Position numbers and translations under genes: made by a program | Assembly: GCF_004745945.1 (NCBI RefSeq) | Contig: NZ_SRLE01000006.1 | Span: 535,880 to 599,879, forward strand | Reading direction: 5' to 3' | DNA: 64,000 nt | From: Mangrovimicrobium sediminis | Lineage (GTDB): Bacteria; Pseudomonadota; Gammaproteobacteria; Pseudomonadales; Halieaceae | In this document: piece by piece, positions 11,812 through 20,045 of the stretch | How the letters are laid out: the number at the start of each line of letters is the position of its first letter | Position numbering within the stretch: the stretch's first letter is position 1 | Notes under the pieces: generated by a model | The model's input: only the letters and a program-made list of their open reading frames with translations | Told to the model about the DNA's origin: nothing | Databases searched by the model: none

Positions 11812-12824
11812 TGCGCCTCTACCCGGAGAAACTCCCCGGGCAACTCAAACAGCAACTCCTGCCCGTCTACCTGGTCAGCGGCGACGAGCCCCTGCTGGTC
11901 CAGGAGTGCTGCGACGCGGTGCGCGCCGCCGCCCGCGCCGATGGCTGCAGCGAGCGCGAACTGATCGAGGCCGACGCCCCGGGCTTCAGCTGGGACGCCC
12001 TGGTCGGCAGCGCCGCCAGCATGTCCCTGTTCGGCGAGCGCAAGCTGGTCGAGTTGCGCATCCCCAGCGGCAAGCCCGGCGCCGAAGGCAGCAAGGCGCT
12101 GCTCGAGTACCTGGCGCTGGGCGCCGACAGCGGGGACATCCTGCTGGTGGTCGCCGGCAAGATCGACAAGCAGTCCACCAACAGCAAGTGGTACAAAGCC
12201 CTGGATACCGCCGGGGCCACCGTACAGGTATGGCCGGTGAAACCGGCGGAAATGCCGCGCTGGATGCAGCAGCGCCTGGCCGCCGCGGGCCTGGAGATCG
12301 ACCGCGACGCCCTGGAGATGCTCTGCGACCGGGTCGAGGGCAATCTGCTGGCGGCGGTTCAGGAAGTGGAGAAACTCAAGCTGCTGGCCGGCGAGGGGCG
12401 TATTTCCGCGGCGACAGTGGCCGCCTCGGTGGCGCACAACGCGCGCTACAACCTGTTCGACATGGCCGACCAGGCCCTCGCCGGCAACGCCGCCGACAGC
12501 CTGAAAATGCTGCACGGCCTGCGCGGCGAGGGCACCGAGCCCAGCGTCGCCCTGTGGGCGCTGCTGCGCGAGATCCGCACCCTGCAGCAGGCCAGCACCG
12601 CCGTCGATGCCGGCCAGCGCCCGCAGCAGGCGCTCACCGCCCTGCGCGTGTGGAACAACCGCATGGGTTTGATGCAGGGTGCGCTGGGGCGCCACAGCCG
12701 CGCCTCGCTGGGCCGCTTGCTGGAGAGCGCCGCGACAGTGGACGGCAGCATCAAGGGCTTCGCCGCCGGTAACCCCTGGGACAATCTCGACCGCCTGGTC
12801 CTGGCACTGGCCGGCCGCGGCTGA
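11811..12824 (+). CDS. holA: DNA polymerase III subunit delta
   Basis: Delta subunit of the clamp loader, 337 residues; it opens the beta sliding clamp ring. The N-terminal AAA-like domain begins YPEKLPGQLKQQLLPVYLVSGDEPLLVQE, where the last part is the family signature. Later segments (VEKLKLLAGEG, NLFDMADQAL) and the C-terminal helical collar region (LWALLREIRTL) fit the family. ATG overlaps the lptE stop (TGATG), showing coupling. Confidence 0.95.
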   Translation: MRLYPEKLPGQLKQQLLPVYLVSGDEPLLVQECCDAVRAAARADGCSERELIEADAPGFSWDALVGSAASMSLFGERKLVELRIPSGKPGAEGSKALLEYLALGADSGDILLVVAGKIDKQSTNSKWYKALDTAGATVQVWPVKPAEMPRWMQQRLAAAGLEIDRDALEMLCDRVEGNLLAAVQEVEKLKLLAGEGRISAATVAASVAHNARYNLFDMADQALAGNAADSLKMLHGLRGEGTEPSVALWALLREIRTLQQASTAVDAGQRPQQALTALRVWNNRMGLMQGALGRHSRASLGRLLESAATVDGSIKGFAAGNPWDNLDRLVLALAGRG

Positions 12825-12842
12825 GTCCGCCCCCGGCGGGCG

Positions 12843-13649
12843 CTATTTCGGCGCTTCCGGTTTGGCGTACACCTGCACGAAGCGGTCCGTTCGACCGCGA
12901 ATCGCGGGGTCGAACACGTTCAGGCTGTGGTCGTCCCCGGGGTTGCGCAACACTTCCGTCCCCCCCACGTAAACCAGCCCCGTCGCCTCGATATCGCGCC
13001 GCGCCGTCGCCGCCTCGATACGGTGCAGGGAGTGGGCGACCGTGGCCCCGGCTCCCGCCGCCGCCTGGTGATCGACGATCAGGAAGCGGCCGCCGGGCTT
13101 GAGCGCGCGCACGATCTGCCCCATGAAGTCCGCCCGATCGATGGCCGGCCAGTTCTCCTCCGAGAAGTACAGGTCGTGGTAGGACATGATGATCAGCGCC
13201 GCATCCAGGCGGTTCTCGCCCAGGCCGAGGTCCGCCGGCTCGCGGTCGTGGCGCACCACGTTCGGCACCTCGCGCCCGTCAAAGCGCCGCTGCAGGCCCG
13301 CGGCGGCGTATTGCAGGTAGGCCTGGTTGTTGTGCAGCAGGACTTCGCCGCCGGGAGCGACGACCCGCCCCAGCAACTCGCTGTAATAGCCGGCGCCGCC
13401 GAAGATGTCCGCCACCCGGTCGCCGGGGCCGATGTCGAGCAGGTCGATGATCACCGCCGGTTGCTCGCGCGCGTCGCGCTCCAGGTCCTGCTGCAGCCGC
13501 CCGGGGCTGTGGATGGCCTCCTCCGCGGTGCCCGCCGCACAGGGCAGGGCCGGCGCCAGGGCCGCCAGCGCCAGGGCGGTTGCTGCCAGGCTTTTTGTCA
13601 GGTGGGTTGTCGGTCTTCTCGCCATATCAGTCACTTGAGTTCTCAGCAT
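12843..13649 (-). CDS. Exported SAM-dependent methyltransferase-fold protein
   Basis: A 268-residue protein combining a cleavable signal peptide (positive stretch, then hydrophobic LAATALALAALAPALPCAAG) with a class I methyltransferase fold. Motif I is VADIFGGAGYYSELL, and ALKPGGRFLIVDHQA near 185 is the post-motif region. Proteins of this kind are annotated as methyltransferases, but SAM is cytoplasmic, so periplasmic activity is uncertain. The start at 13649 is set by GAGGAGA just upstream. It is divergent from imuA and shares the LexA-box intergenic region, so SOS influence is possible. Confidence 0.8.
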   Translation of the reverse strand: MLRTQVTDMARRPTTHLTKSLAATALALAALAPALPCAAGTAEEAIHSPGRLQQDLERDAREQPAVIIDLLDIGPGDRVADIFGGAGYYSELLGRVVAPGGEVLLHNNQAYLQYAAAGLQRRFDGREVPNVVRHDREPADLGLGENRLDAALIIMSYHDLYFSEENWPAIDRADFMGQIVRALKPGGRFLIVDHQAAAGAGATVAHSLHRIEAATARRDIEATGLVYVGGTEVLRNPGDDHSLNVFDPAIRGRTDRFVQVYAKPEAPK

Positions 13650-13798
13650 GGGTTTCTCCTCGCCGCCCGCTGCAATCGAGTCTGGATCAGCGTAGGGCTG
13701 TGCGCAAGGCAGGAGCCCGGATACCACCTGTCGCCTTATCAGGCGGGTCGCGACCACACGTCCGGCGCCCCTCTTGCCTTGCGCTCGCTTCCGGACTA

Positions 13799-13829
13799 CT
13801 GTATATCCATACACTGTTCAGATATACAG
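13799..13829 (+). promoter_or_regulatory. Tandem LexA boxes upstream of imuA
   Basis: CTGT-N8-ACAG at 13814-13829 matches the gammaproteobacterial LexA box exactly in its conserved ends. An imperfect copy, CTGT-N8-ACAC, lies at 13799-13814 and shares one base with it. The perfect box ends 33 bases before the imuA ATG, so LexA binding should block transcription until DNA damage. Confidence 0.8.
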
Positions 13830-13862
13830 ATCGAAACACAGCGAACACAGACGAGGTGAGCC

Positions 13863-14585
13863 ATGAACGAGGCACTGCAACAGATCATCAACCGCCGTGA
13901 CACCTGGCGCGGCGACCTCCCCGGCCTCGCCGCCAACGGCGAGCGCCACTGGCACGAGGACACCCTGCCCACCGGCTACAGCACCCTGGATGCCCAGTTA
14001 CAGCACGGCGGCTGGCCCCTGGGCAGCTCTATCGAGCTGCTCAGCGATGGCTGCGGCCTGGGCTCCATGGGCCTGTTCCTGCCGGCCATGGAAAAACTCA
14101 GCGCCGAGGGCCGCTGGCAGGTATTCATCGCCCCGCCGTTCACCCCCTACGCTCCCCTGCTGCGCGCCCGCGGCATCGACACCGGGCAGGTCCTGCTGGT
14201 GCACCCGAAGAACCGCGAGGACCTGCTCTGGGCCACCGAACAGGCCCTGCGCAGCAGCACCTGCAGCGCCGTATTCAGCTGGCTGGGGGCCGGCGACTAC
14301 CGCTACGCCGAACTGCGCAAGCTGCAACTGGCCGCCGCCAGCGGCGACAGCCTGGGCGTGCTGTTCCGCGCCAGCGATGCCGCCGCCAACCACGCCCCCG
14401 CCGGCCTGCGCCTGCAGATGCGCGCCTATCGCCAGGTGCACATCCTCAAGCAGCGCGGCGGCAACCAGCACCTGGACGTGAGCCTGCCCGCCGATGAGGA
14501 CATCCCGGACCAGCCGCAACTGTGGGAACTGCCCGCCGGCCCGGCCCGGAGCCCGCAGGTGCAGCCGGCATTCTCCTTCGCCTGA
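13863..14585 (+). CDS. imuA: Translesion-synthesis accessory protein ImuA
   Basis: RecA/SulA-like protein of 240 residues belonging to the SOS-induced mutasome with ImuB and, usually, DnaE2. The motif TGYSTLDAQLQHGGWPLGSSIELLSD near 40 is the family signature and the RecA-like core follows; a strict Walker A is absent, as is normal for ImuA. The C-terminus ends AFSFA. GAGGTGA lies right before the ATG. Unusually, imuB is not adjacent but begins about 1.56 kb downstream. Confidence 0.9.
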   Translation: MNEALQQIINRRDTWRGDLPGLAANGERHWHEDTLPTGYSTLDAQLQHGGWPLGSSIELLSDGCGLGSMGLFLPAMEKLSAEGRWQVFIAPPFTPYAPLLRARGIDTGQVLLVHPKNREDLLWATEQALRSSTCSAVFSWLGAGDYRYAELRKLQLAAASGDSLGVLFRASDAAANHAPAGLRLQMRAYRQVHILKQRGGNQHLDVSLPADEDIPDQPQLWELPAGPARSPQVQPAFSFA

Positions 14586-14676
14586 GGCGGGAACAAAGGG
14601 ACTGCCCGTGCCCCCGTGTCGCGCGCTCTGCTAGAATGCCGTCGGCCATTCATCGAGCGGACACGGGAGCACACAC

Positions 14677-15114
14677 ATGCAGGATCTTCCCCATCACTAC
14701 AGCGTCAGCGCCGAGGCGGAAAGCGAAGGCAACATCTGCCTGAAGGGCGAGAACCTGCCGCAGCTGATCTCCGCGGGCCCGGCCGAATTCGGCGGCCCCG
14801 GCGACCAGTGGTCCCCGGAGCACCTGCTGGTGGCCTCGGTCGCCGACTGCTTTATCCTCACCTTCCGCGCCATAGCCCGGGCTTCCCGGCTGGAGTGGAC
14901 CTCGCTGGAGGCCAGTGCCGAGGGCGTGCTCGACAAGGTCGGGCGCGGCATGGAATTCACCGCTTTCACCGTGCGCGCCAGCCTGGCGCTGCCGGCGGGC
15001 GGGGATGTCGACAAGGCGCGGAAAATGCTCGAGAAATCCGAGGCCAACTGCCTGGTGACCAACTCCATGAAGGCGCCCTGCCACCTGGAGGCCGAGATCA
15101 CCACCGCCGACTGA
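14677..15114 (+). CDS. OsmC-family peroxiredoxin-like protein
   Basis: Cytoplasmic thiol protein of 145 residues. OsmC/Ohr proteins reduce organic hydroperoxides with two cysteines; here they are in ASVADCFILTF near 62 and SEANCLVTNSM near 128, both at the family positions. WSPEHLLVAS is the conserved lead-in to the first cysteine. It lies between imuA and the DUF2788 gene, all rightward, and could be co-transcribed from the LexA-controlled imuA promoter. Substrate is not assignable. Confidence 0.88.
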   Translation: MQDLPHHYSVSAEAESEGNICLKGENLPQLISAGPAEFGGPGDQWSPEHLLVASVADCFILTFRAIARASRLEWTSLEASAEGVLDKVGRGMEFTAFTVRASLALPAGGDVDKARKMLEKSEANCLVTNSMKAPCHLEAEITTAD

Positions 15115-15136
15115 AACGCTCCCGGCGGCTACGGCA

Positions 15137-15349
15137 ATGGACGAATGGCTCACAGAATACGGCGTCACCCTCGGCGTCGGCGCCCTGATCCTGTTCATGG
15201 TGTTTATCGTCTGGGATCTCGCCCATTCGAGCAAAGCCGGAAAATTCGGTACCATGATCCTGTTCATCGCCCTGGCGATGGGTATATTCGGCTTTCTCAT
15301 CAAGCTGGTGATCACCTACCTGCTGGAACACGCTGGAGGTATCCAATGA
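15137..15349 (+). CDS. DUF2788 small inner-membrane protein
   Basis: Protein of 70 residues with two membrane helices (about 8-26 and 40-62) separated by [14 protein letters not shown], a conserved feature of DUF2788 proteins in Pseudomonas and relatives. Function unknown. It begins 22 bases after the OsmC gene and its stop overlaps the macro-domain ATG (ATGA), so it belongs to the same transcript. Confidence 0.85.
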   Translation: MDEWLTEYGVTLGVGALILFMVFIVWDLAHSSKAGKFGTMILFIALAMGIFGFLIKLVITYLLEHAGGIQ

Positions 15350-15861
15350 CAACAATAAGACTGGTCGTCGGCGATATTACCGGAGCCCCGGTAGACGCCA
15401 TTATCAACGCCGCCAACGAGGTCATGCTCGGCGGTGGCGGCGTGGACGGTGCCATCCACCGCGCCGCGGGTCCGGAACTGCTCGCCGCCTGCCGCTCGGT
15501 ACCCGAGGTGGGCGGCGTGCGCTGTCCCACCGGCGAGGCACGTATCACCCCCGCGGGCCGGCTGCCGGCGCGCTACGTGATCCACACCGTGGGGCCGCGC
15601 TACCGCCAGGACACCGCCCCGGCCTCCCTGCTCGCCGCCGCCTACCGCAACAGCCTGCGCCTGGCCCAGCAGCACGGCTGCCACTCGGTCGCCGCGCCGG
15701 CGGTGTCCTGCGGGGTCTACGGGTACCCGCTGGACGAGGCCGCGCGCATCGCGCGGGACACCTGCATGGCGGCGGAATTCGAGGACCTGGACCTCACCTT
15801 CTACCTGTTCGACCAACAGGTGTTCGACACCTGGGACGCGGTGTTCCAGCTGCGCGCCTGA
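15346..15861 (+). CDS. Macro-domain protein, probable O-acetyl-ADP-ribose deacetylase
   Basis: Stand-alone macro domain of 171 residues, predicted to bind ADP-ribose and hydrolyse O-acetyl-ADP-ribose or mono-ADP-ribosyl groups. The MacroD-type signature is intact: [26 protein letters not shown] as two linked motifs near 20-42, then RYVIHTVGP near 78 and the loop SCGVYGYP near 122. Cytoplasmic. Overlaps the DUF2788 gene by four bases. Placement between imuA and imuB suggests, but does not prove, a DNA-damage role. Confidence 0.92.
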   Translation: MTTIRLVVGDITGAPVDAIINAANEVMLGGGGVDGAIHRAAGPELLAACRSVPEVGGVRCPTGEARITPAGRLPARYVIHTVGPRYRQDTAPASLLAAAYRNSLRLAQQHGCHSVAAPAVSCGVYGYPLDEAARIARDTCMAAEFEDLDLTFYLFDQQVFDTWDAVFQLRA

Positions 15862-16075
15862 GGCCGTCACCGGTCGCCTGCGCACGCAACAGCGGCGCGG
15901 GCGTCCACGCGCCAACACCACTGTCGAGAAGGCCCGATACCCGGCCCAGAGTGTTGCCACACTGACACCGGCCGGGACGATGCCGCTCGTTGCTGCACCG
16001 GTGTCCCTGCCCCAACCCCTACCCCGACGCCTGCAGACACCCGTCGCACTGGACAAGCTATCGCCTCCGCCCTGA

Positions 16076-16099
16076 TACTGTATATATGTACAGTATAAT
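16076..16099 (+). promoter_or_regulatory. LexA box and -10 element of imuB
   Basis: TACTGTATATATGTACAGTA at 16076-16095 is a near-perfect 20-base palindrome containing CTGT-N8-ACAG. A perfect TATAAT (16094-16099) abuts it, so LexA would cover the promoter. The imuB start is 45 bases on. The rest of 15862-16144 holds no gene. Confidence 0.9.
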
Positions 16100-16144
16100 G
16101 GGCCAGATATCCCCCGCGAATCCGCACCCGGCGCAGGCCGCCGC

Positions 16145-17575
16145 GTGAAACTGTGGCTGTGCCTGCGCTTCGAGCGCCTGCCGCTGGAGAGCCTGGACCG
16201 CGCCGGGACCGGGCTGGTCGTGGTGCTCGAGCGACAGCGGGTGCTGTGCGCCAACGACCGCGCCGCCGAGCTGGGTATCCGCCCCGGTATGGGCGTGGCG
16301 ACGGTGCGCGCCCTGGCCGCGGAGGAACCCTGCCAGTTGCTGGAGCGGGACCGCGAGGCCGAGGCGCGCACGCTGCAGCGCCTGTGCTGCTGGGCCTACG
16401 GCGTTACGCCGACCCTGTTCAGCTACCGCGAGGACTGCCTGCAACTGGAAGTCGGCGGCTGCCTGGCCCTGTTCCGCGGGCTGGACCCGCTGCTGAGGGA
16501 GGTCGCCAGCGGCCTCACCGGGCGCGGCTTCGAGGCGCGTATGGGGCTCGCCCCCACCCCCGCCGCCGCCTGGCTGCTGTCCCACGCCGACAGCGGGGCG
16601 GCACTGGACTGCGGCGCCGCCCTGGAGGAGCGCCTGGCTCCCCTGCCACTGGCCCTGCTGGCGGATTTCAGCGACACGGTGGACGCCCTGCGGCGGGCCG
16701 GGCTGCATTGCTTCGGCGACATCCTGGCGCTGCCGCCGACCGCCCTGGCGCGGCGCTGCGGGGCCGCCTTCCGCGACTTCCTGCAGCGCGCCCTGGGCCG
16801 GCACGAGGAGCCCTCTGCGGATTTCCAGCCGCCGCCGACCTTCAGCGACGAGTACTGGTTCGGCTACGAGGTGCGCGCCAACGAGGAGCTGTACCCGGCG
16901 CTGCAGATGCTGCTGCAGTCACTGTGCGGCTTCCTGCGCAACACGCAGTTGCAGACCGGGGAGATCCACTGGCAACTGGTGGGCATGGACCACAGCCTGC
17001 GCGAGGTGACCGTGCGCAGCTCCAGCCGCCACAGCGACTGGCAGAACTGGTACCAGCTGACCCGCGTGCGCTTCGAGCGCCTGGCGCTGGCCAGTTCGGT
17101 AGAGGGCGTCGCCCTGGCCTGCCGCGAACTGGTCAGCGGCGAGTTGGAGAACATCGACCTGTTCGCCCCGCGCAAGCAGCGCGAACCCCTGGCCGGCCTG
17201 CTCGACCGCCTGCGCAACCGCCTCGGCCTGCAGGCGGTACTGGCCATCGGCTGCCGCGACGAACACCTGCCGGAGCTGGCCCTGTACACCGGTTACGACC
17301 GCCCCGCCGGCAGCCCTGCCGGCGCCGTGGCGGGCGAAGCCCAGCGCCCGTTCTGGCTGATGCCCGAGCCGCAGCCGCTGGGCGAGCGCAACGGGCAGCT
17401 GCGGTGGCAGGGCCGGCTCGATCTGGTTTACGGCCCGGAGCGTATCGAGGACAACTGGTGGCGCGAACCGGCCTGCCGCGACTACTACATCGCGCGCGGC
17501 CAGGCCGGCCAGTATTACTGGGTGTTCCGCGACCGCCGCGCCCGCCGCTGGTTCATCCATGGTATCTTTGCCTGA
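16145..17575 (+). CDS. imuB: Y-family polymerase-like protein ImuB
   Basis: Protein of 476 residues related to DinB/UmuC polymerases; ImuB lacks polymerase catalytic residues and instead links the beta clamp to the error-prone polymerase during SOS mutagenesis. The start KLWLCLRFERLPLE is typical. The usual Y-family metal-binding acidic residues are not seen at the N-terminus (LRFERL instead of DxDxFxA), as expected. Later parts carry FWYEV-like little-finger sequence and end with WFIHGIFA. GTG start, own LexA-controlled promoter. No dnaE2 follows. Confidence 0.92.
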   Translation: MKLWLCLRFERLPLESLDRAGTGLVVVLERQRVLCANDRAAELGIRPGMGVATVRALAAEEPCQLLERDREAEARTLQRLCCWAYGVTPTLFSYREDCLQLEVGGCLALFRGLDPLLREVASGLTGRGFEARMGLAPTPAAAWLLSHADSGAALDCGAALEERLAPLPLALLADFSDTVDALRRAGLHCFGDILALPPTALARRCGAAFRDFLQRALGRHEEPSADFQPPPTFSDEYWFGYEVRANEELYPALQMLLQSLCGFLRNTQLQTGEIHWQLVGMDHSLREVTVRSSSRHSDWQNWYQLTRVRFERLALASSVEGVALACRELVSGELENIDLFAPRKQREPLAGLLDRLRNRLGLQAVLAIGCRDEHLPELALYTGYDRPAGSPAGAVAGEAQRPFWLMPEPQPLGERNGQLRWQGRLDLVYGPERIEDNWWREPACRDYYIARGQAGQYYWVFRDRRARRWFIHGIFA

Positions 17576-17612
17576 ACCCGCAAGCGGCAGGGACCGGGCA
17601 TATCACCAGACA

Positions 17613-17632
17613 GTTAGAATGCCCTTTCTAAC
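17613..17632. promoter_or_regulatory. Inverted repeat upstream of the universal stress gene
   Basis: GTTAGAA (17613-17619) and TTCTAAC (17626-17632) form a perfect 7-bp dyad with a 6-base spacer, 49 bases before the ATG. A GATAAT at 17642-17647 could be the -10. This looks like an operator, but the binding protein is unknown. Confidence 0.35.
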
Positions 17633-17680
17633 GCGATACGCGATAATTTGCCCTGTACGCACAGGCCGGATGGTACGGCG

Positions 17681-18490
17681 ATGGAATTGAAAAAACTGCT
17701 GGTGGTGCACGACCCCACCCGTGAAGAGCAGCCGGCCCTGGAGCTGGCCGCCGGTATCAGCGTCGACACCGGCGCCAGCCTGCACCTGTTCGGCTGCATC
17801 CACGAAGATGTCTCCGGCGCCGACTACGAGACCGACGCGGTCAAGCAACTGCTCGGCGAGCACAAGGCAAAACTGGACGCCCTGCTGGCCCCGCTGGCCG
17901 AACGCGGCATCAGCACCAGTTCCGAGGTCGACTGGGACAACGACTGGCACCACGCCATCGTGCGCGCCGCCGCCCGCGACCTCGCCGACATGGTATTCAA
18001 GGCCTCCTTCAAGCGCCCCGAGCGGCGCGTGCTGAAATCCACCGGTGACTCCATCCTGCTGCGCGAGTGCCTGTGCCCGGTGCTGCTGATCAAGAACGGC
18101 GAGCGCCCGGCGCAGCCGAAGATCCTCGCCGCCATCGACATCCAGGCCAAGGCGCCACCCTACGAAAAGCTCAACCAGCATGTGATCGGCTTCAGCCGCC
18201 GCGCGGTGGAGAGCGCCCAGGCCGAGGTCCACGTGGTCAACGCCTTCCAGGATTTCCGCTTCGTCCCCGACCGCCAGCAGATCGTGGAACTGGCCGGGGT
18301 AAACAGCGATCACGTGCACATCATGTCCGGCGCGCCGGAAAAAGTGATCGTCGACATCGCCAAGAAAATCGACGCCGGCCTGGTGGTGGTGGGCAACTCG
18401 CACCGCTCCGGCCTGGCCGCCCTGCTGCACGGCAATACCGCGGAGAAAATTCTCGACAAGTTGACCTGCAACGTACTCGCCATACCCTGA
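17681..18490 (+). CDS. Tandem universal stress protein (UspE-like)
   Basis: Cytoplasmic protein of 269 residues made of two Usp domains, like UspE, induced in many bacteria by starvation or oxidative stress. The second domain shows the nucleotide-binding pattern G-2x-G-9x-G-S/N in VVVGNSHRSGLAALLHGNTAEKIL near 240-262; the first domain is more divergent. ATG at 17681 starts MELKKLLVVHD, a typical Usp opening; eleven upstream in-frame codons are discounted. Single gene with its own upstream dyad. Confidence 0.88.
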   Translation: MELKKLLVVHDPTREEQPALELAAGISVDTGASLHLFGCIHEDVSGADYETDAVKQLLGEHKAKLDALLAPLAERGISTSSEVDWDNDWHHAIVRAAARDLADMVFKASFKRPERRVLKSTGDSILLRECLCPVLLIKNGERPAQPKILAAIDIQAKAPPYEKLNQHVIGFSRRAVESAQAEVHVVNAFQDFRFVPDRQQIVELAGVNSDHVHIMSGAPEKVIVDIAKKIDAGLVVVGNSHRSGLAALLHGNTAEKILDKLTCNVLAIP

Positions 18491-18576
18491 CCGGGCAATC
18501 ACCGTTGCCCGGCCCCCTCCCCCGTGCTCGAATGAACGACCCGCCGCGGCCGGTATACCGATAACAGGAACACTCC

Positions 18577-19872
18577 ATGACACAGCAACACTGGGTCCGC
18601 GGCGACGACTCGGGACTGGATATCCCGGCCACCGCACAGGCCCTGCGCGAGGGCGGCGTCGCCTTTCTCGACCGCGCCTTTCGCGCCAGCGGTGCGCTGC
18701 CGGCAGACAACCGCGTTGCCGCCATCACCCAGGCCGAGGACTGCTTCGGCGGCGGCACCGGCAGCAAGCTGCTGCTCGCCGTGCAGTATGAAAAACCGCA
18801 GGCGGACCTGCCGGAACAGCTGTTCGTGAAGTTCTCGCGCAACTTCGACGACCCCCTGCGCGATCGCTCCCGGCACATGATGCGCTCGGAGATCCGCTTC
18901 GCCGCGCTGACCCGCACCCCGGGCTTTCCCATCCGCGTGGCCCAGTGCCTGTTTGCGGACTTCAACGCGGAGACCGGCAGCGGCCTGCTGATCACCGAGC
19001 GCGTGACCTACGGTGCGCAGGGCAACGAGCCGCACTACCTGAAGTGCCTGGACTACGAACTGCCGCAGCCGCTGGAGCACTACCGGGCCATCATGCGCGC
19101 CCTGGCGCGGCTGTCCGGCACGCACAAGGCCGGACAACTGCACCCGAGTTTCTACCAGCGCTTCCCCTACGATCTGGAAAAAAGCATCGCCAGCGAACAG
19201 ATGCGCTACGACGCCGACCAGGTGATGCGCCGGGTCGGGCGCACCTGCGAGTTCCTCGCCCGCTACCCGCAGCTGTTCCCGGAAAACCTGCGCGACCCGG
19301 CCTTTGCCGGGCGCTTCGCCGCGGATGTGCCCGGTTTCTACGCCCGCGAGCAGGATATCCGCCGCCTGTACTTCAGCGAGGACGACTTCATCGCCCTGTG
19401 TCACTGGAACGGCAACATCGACAACGCCTGGTTCTGGAGCGGCGCCGACGGACAGCTGGAGTGCGGCCTGCTCGACTGGGGCCAGGTCGGCCAGATGAGC
19501 GTGGCGCAATCCATCTACGGCGCCTTCAGCGGCGCCGAGCCGGAACTGTGGGACGCGCACCTGGACGACATCGTCGCCACCTTCGCGGACGAGTTCGCGC
19601 GCTGTGGCGGGCCGCAGCTGGACACGGAAAAACTGCGCGACCACATGCTGCTGGTCACCGGCTGGATGGGCGTCGCCTTCCTGCTCGACTACCCCACCCT
19701 GCTCGAGCGGCGGGTGCCGGACCTGGCGGATGTGCCCGACTACCGCGACCCGCGCATCCGCGACGACGAGGACGCCCGCGTGCCGCTGCACATGCTCACC
19801 ATGTTCCTCAACCAGTGGCAGCGCCGGGATATCGGTGCGCTGGCGCGGCGCCTGCTGGATACGCCGCAGTAG
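18577..19872 (+). CDS. APH-fold phosphotransferase (DUF1679/EcKinase-like)
   Basis: Predicted kinase of 431 residues with the aminoglycoside/choline phosphotransferase fold. The catalytic loop reads CHWNGNIDNAWFW near 272 instead of HGDxxxxN, and LLDWGQVGQ near 300 corresponds to the metal-binding D-W segment; the loop Asp normally used as base is replaced by Asn, so activity is uncertain. Small-molecule substrate unknown; relatives sit near lipid-metabolism genes, as here with beta-oxidation genes downstream. ATG start 15 bases after a weak AACAGGAA ribosome site. Confidence 0.75.
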   Translation: MTQQHWVRGDDSGLDIPATAQALREGGVAFLDRAFRASGALPADNRVAAITQAEDCFGGGTGSKLLLAVQYEKPQADLPEQLFVKFSRNFDDPLRDRSRHMMRSEIRFAALTRTPGFPIRVAQCLFADFNAETGSGLLITERVTYGAQGNEPHYLKCLDYELPQPLEHYRAIMRALARLSGTHKAGQLHPSFYQRFPYDLEKSIASEQMRYDADQVMRRVGRTCEFLARYPQLFPENLRDPAFAGRFAADVPGFYAREQDIRRLYFSEDDFIALCHWNGNIDNAWFWSGADGQLECGLLDWGQVGQMSVAQSIYGAFSGAEPELWDAHLDDIVATFADEFARCGGPQLDTEKLRDHMLLVTGWMGVAFLLDYPTLLERRVPDLADVPDYRDPRIRDDEDARVPLHMLTMFLNQWQRRDIGALARRLLDTPQ

Positions 19873-20045
19873 GCGCCGAGGGGCGACTCGCAGCGGGCAC
19901 AACCGGGTAGGGAGACTCGCGGCTCACCGGCGCTGGCCCGTTTGGTCAGCGACATCGGCGGGATTGGCAATTGTCCGCCCGCGCAAATGGGCTAGCATTC
20001 ACCCGGCATAAGTATCACTGCGGCCAGGCCGCCGGGGGTCCGAGC

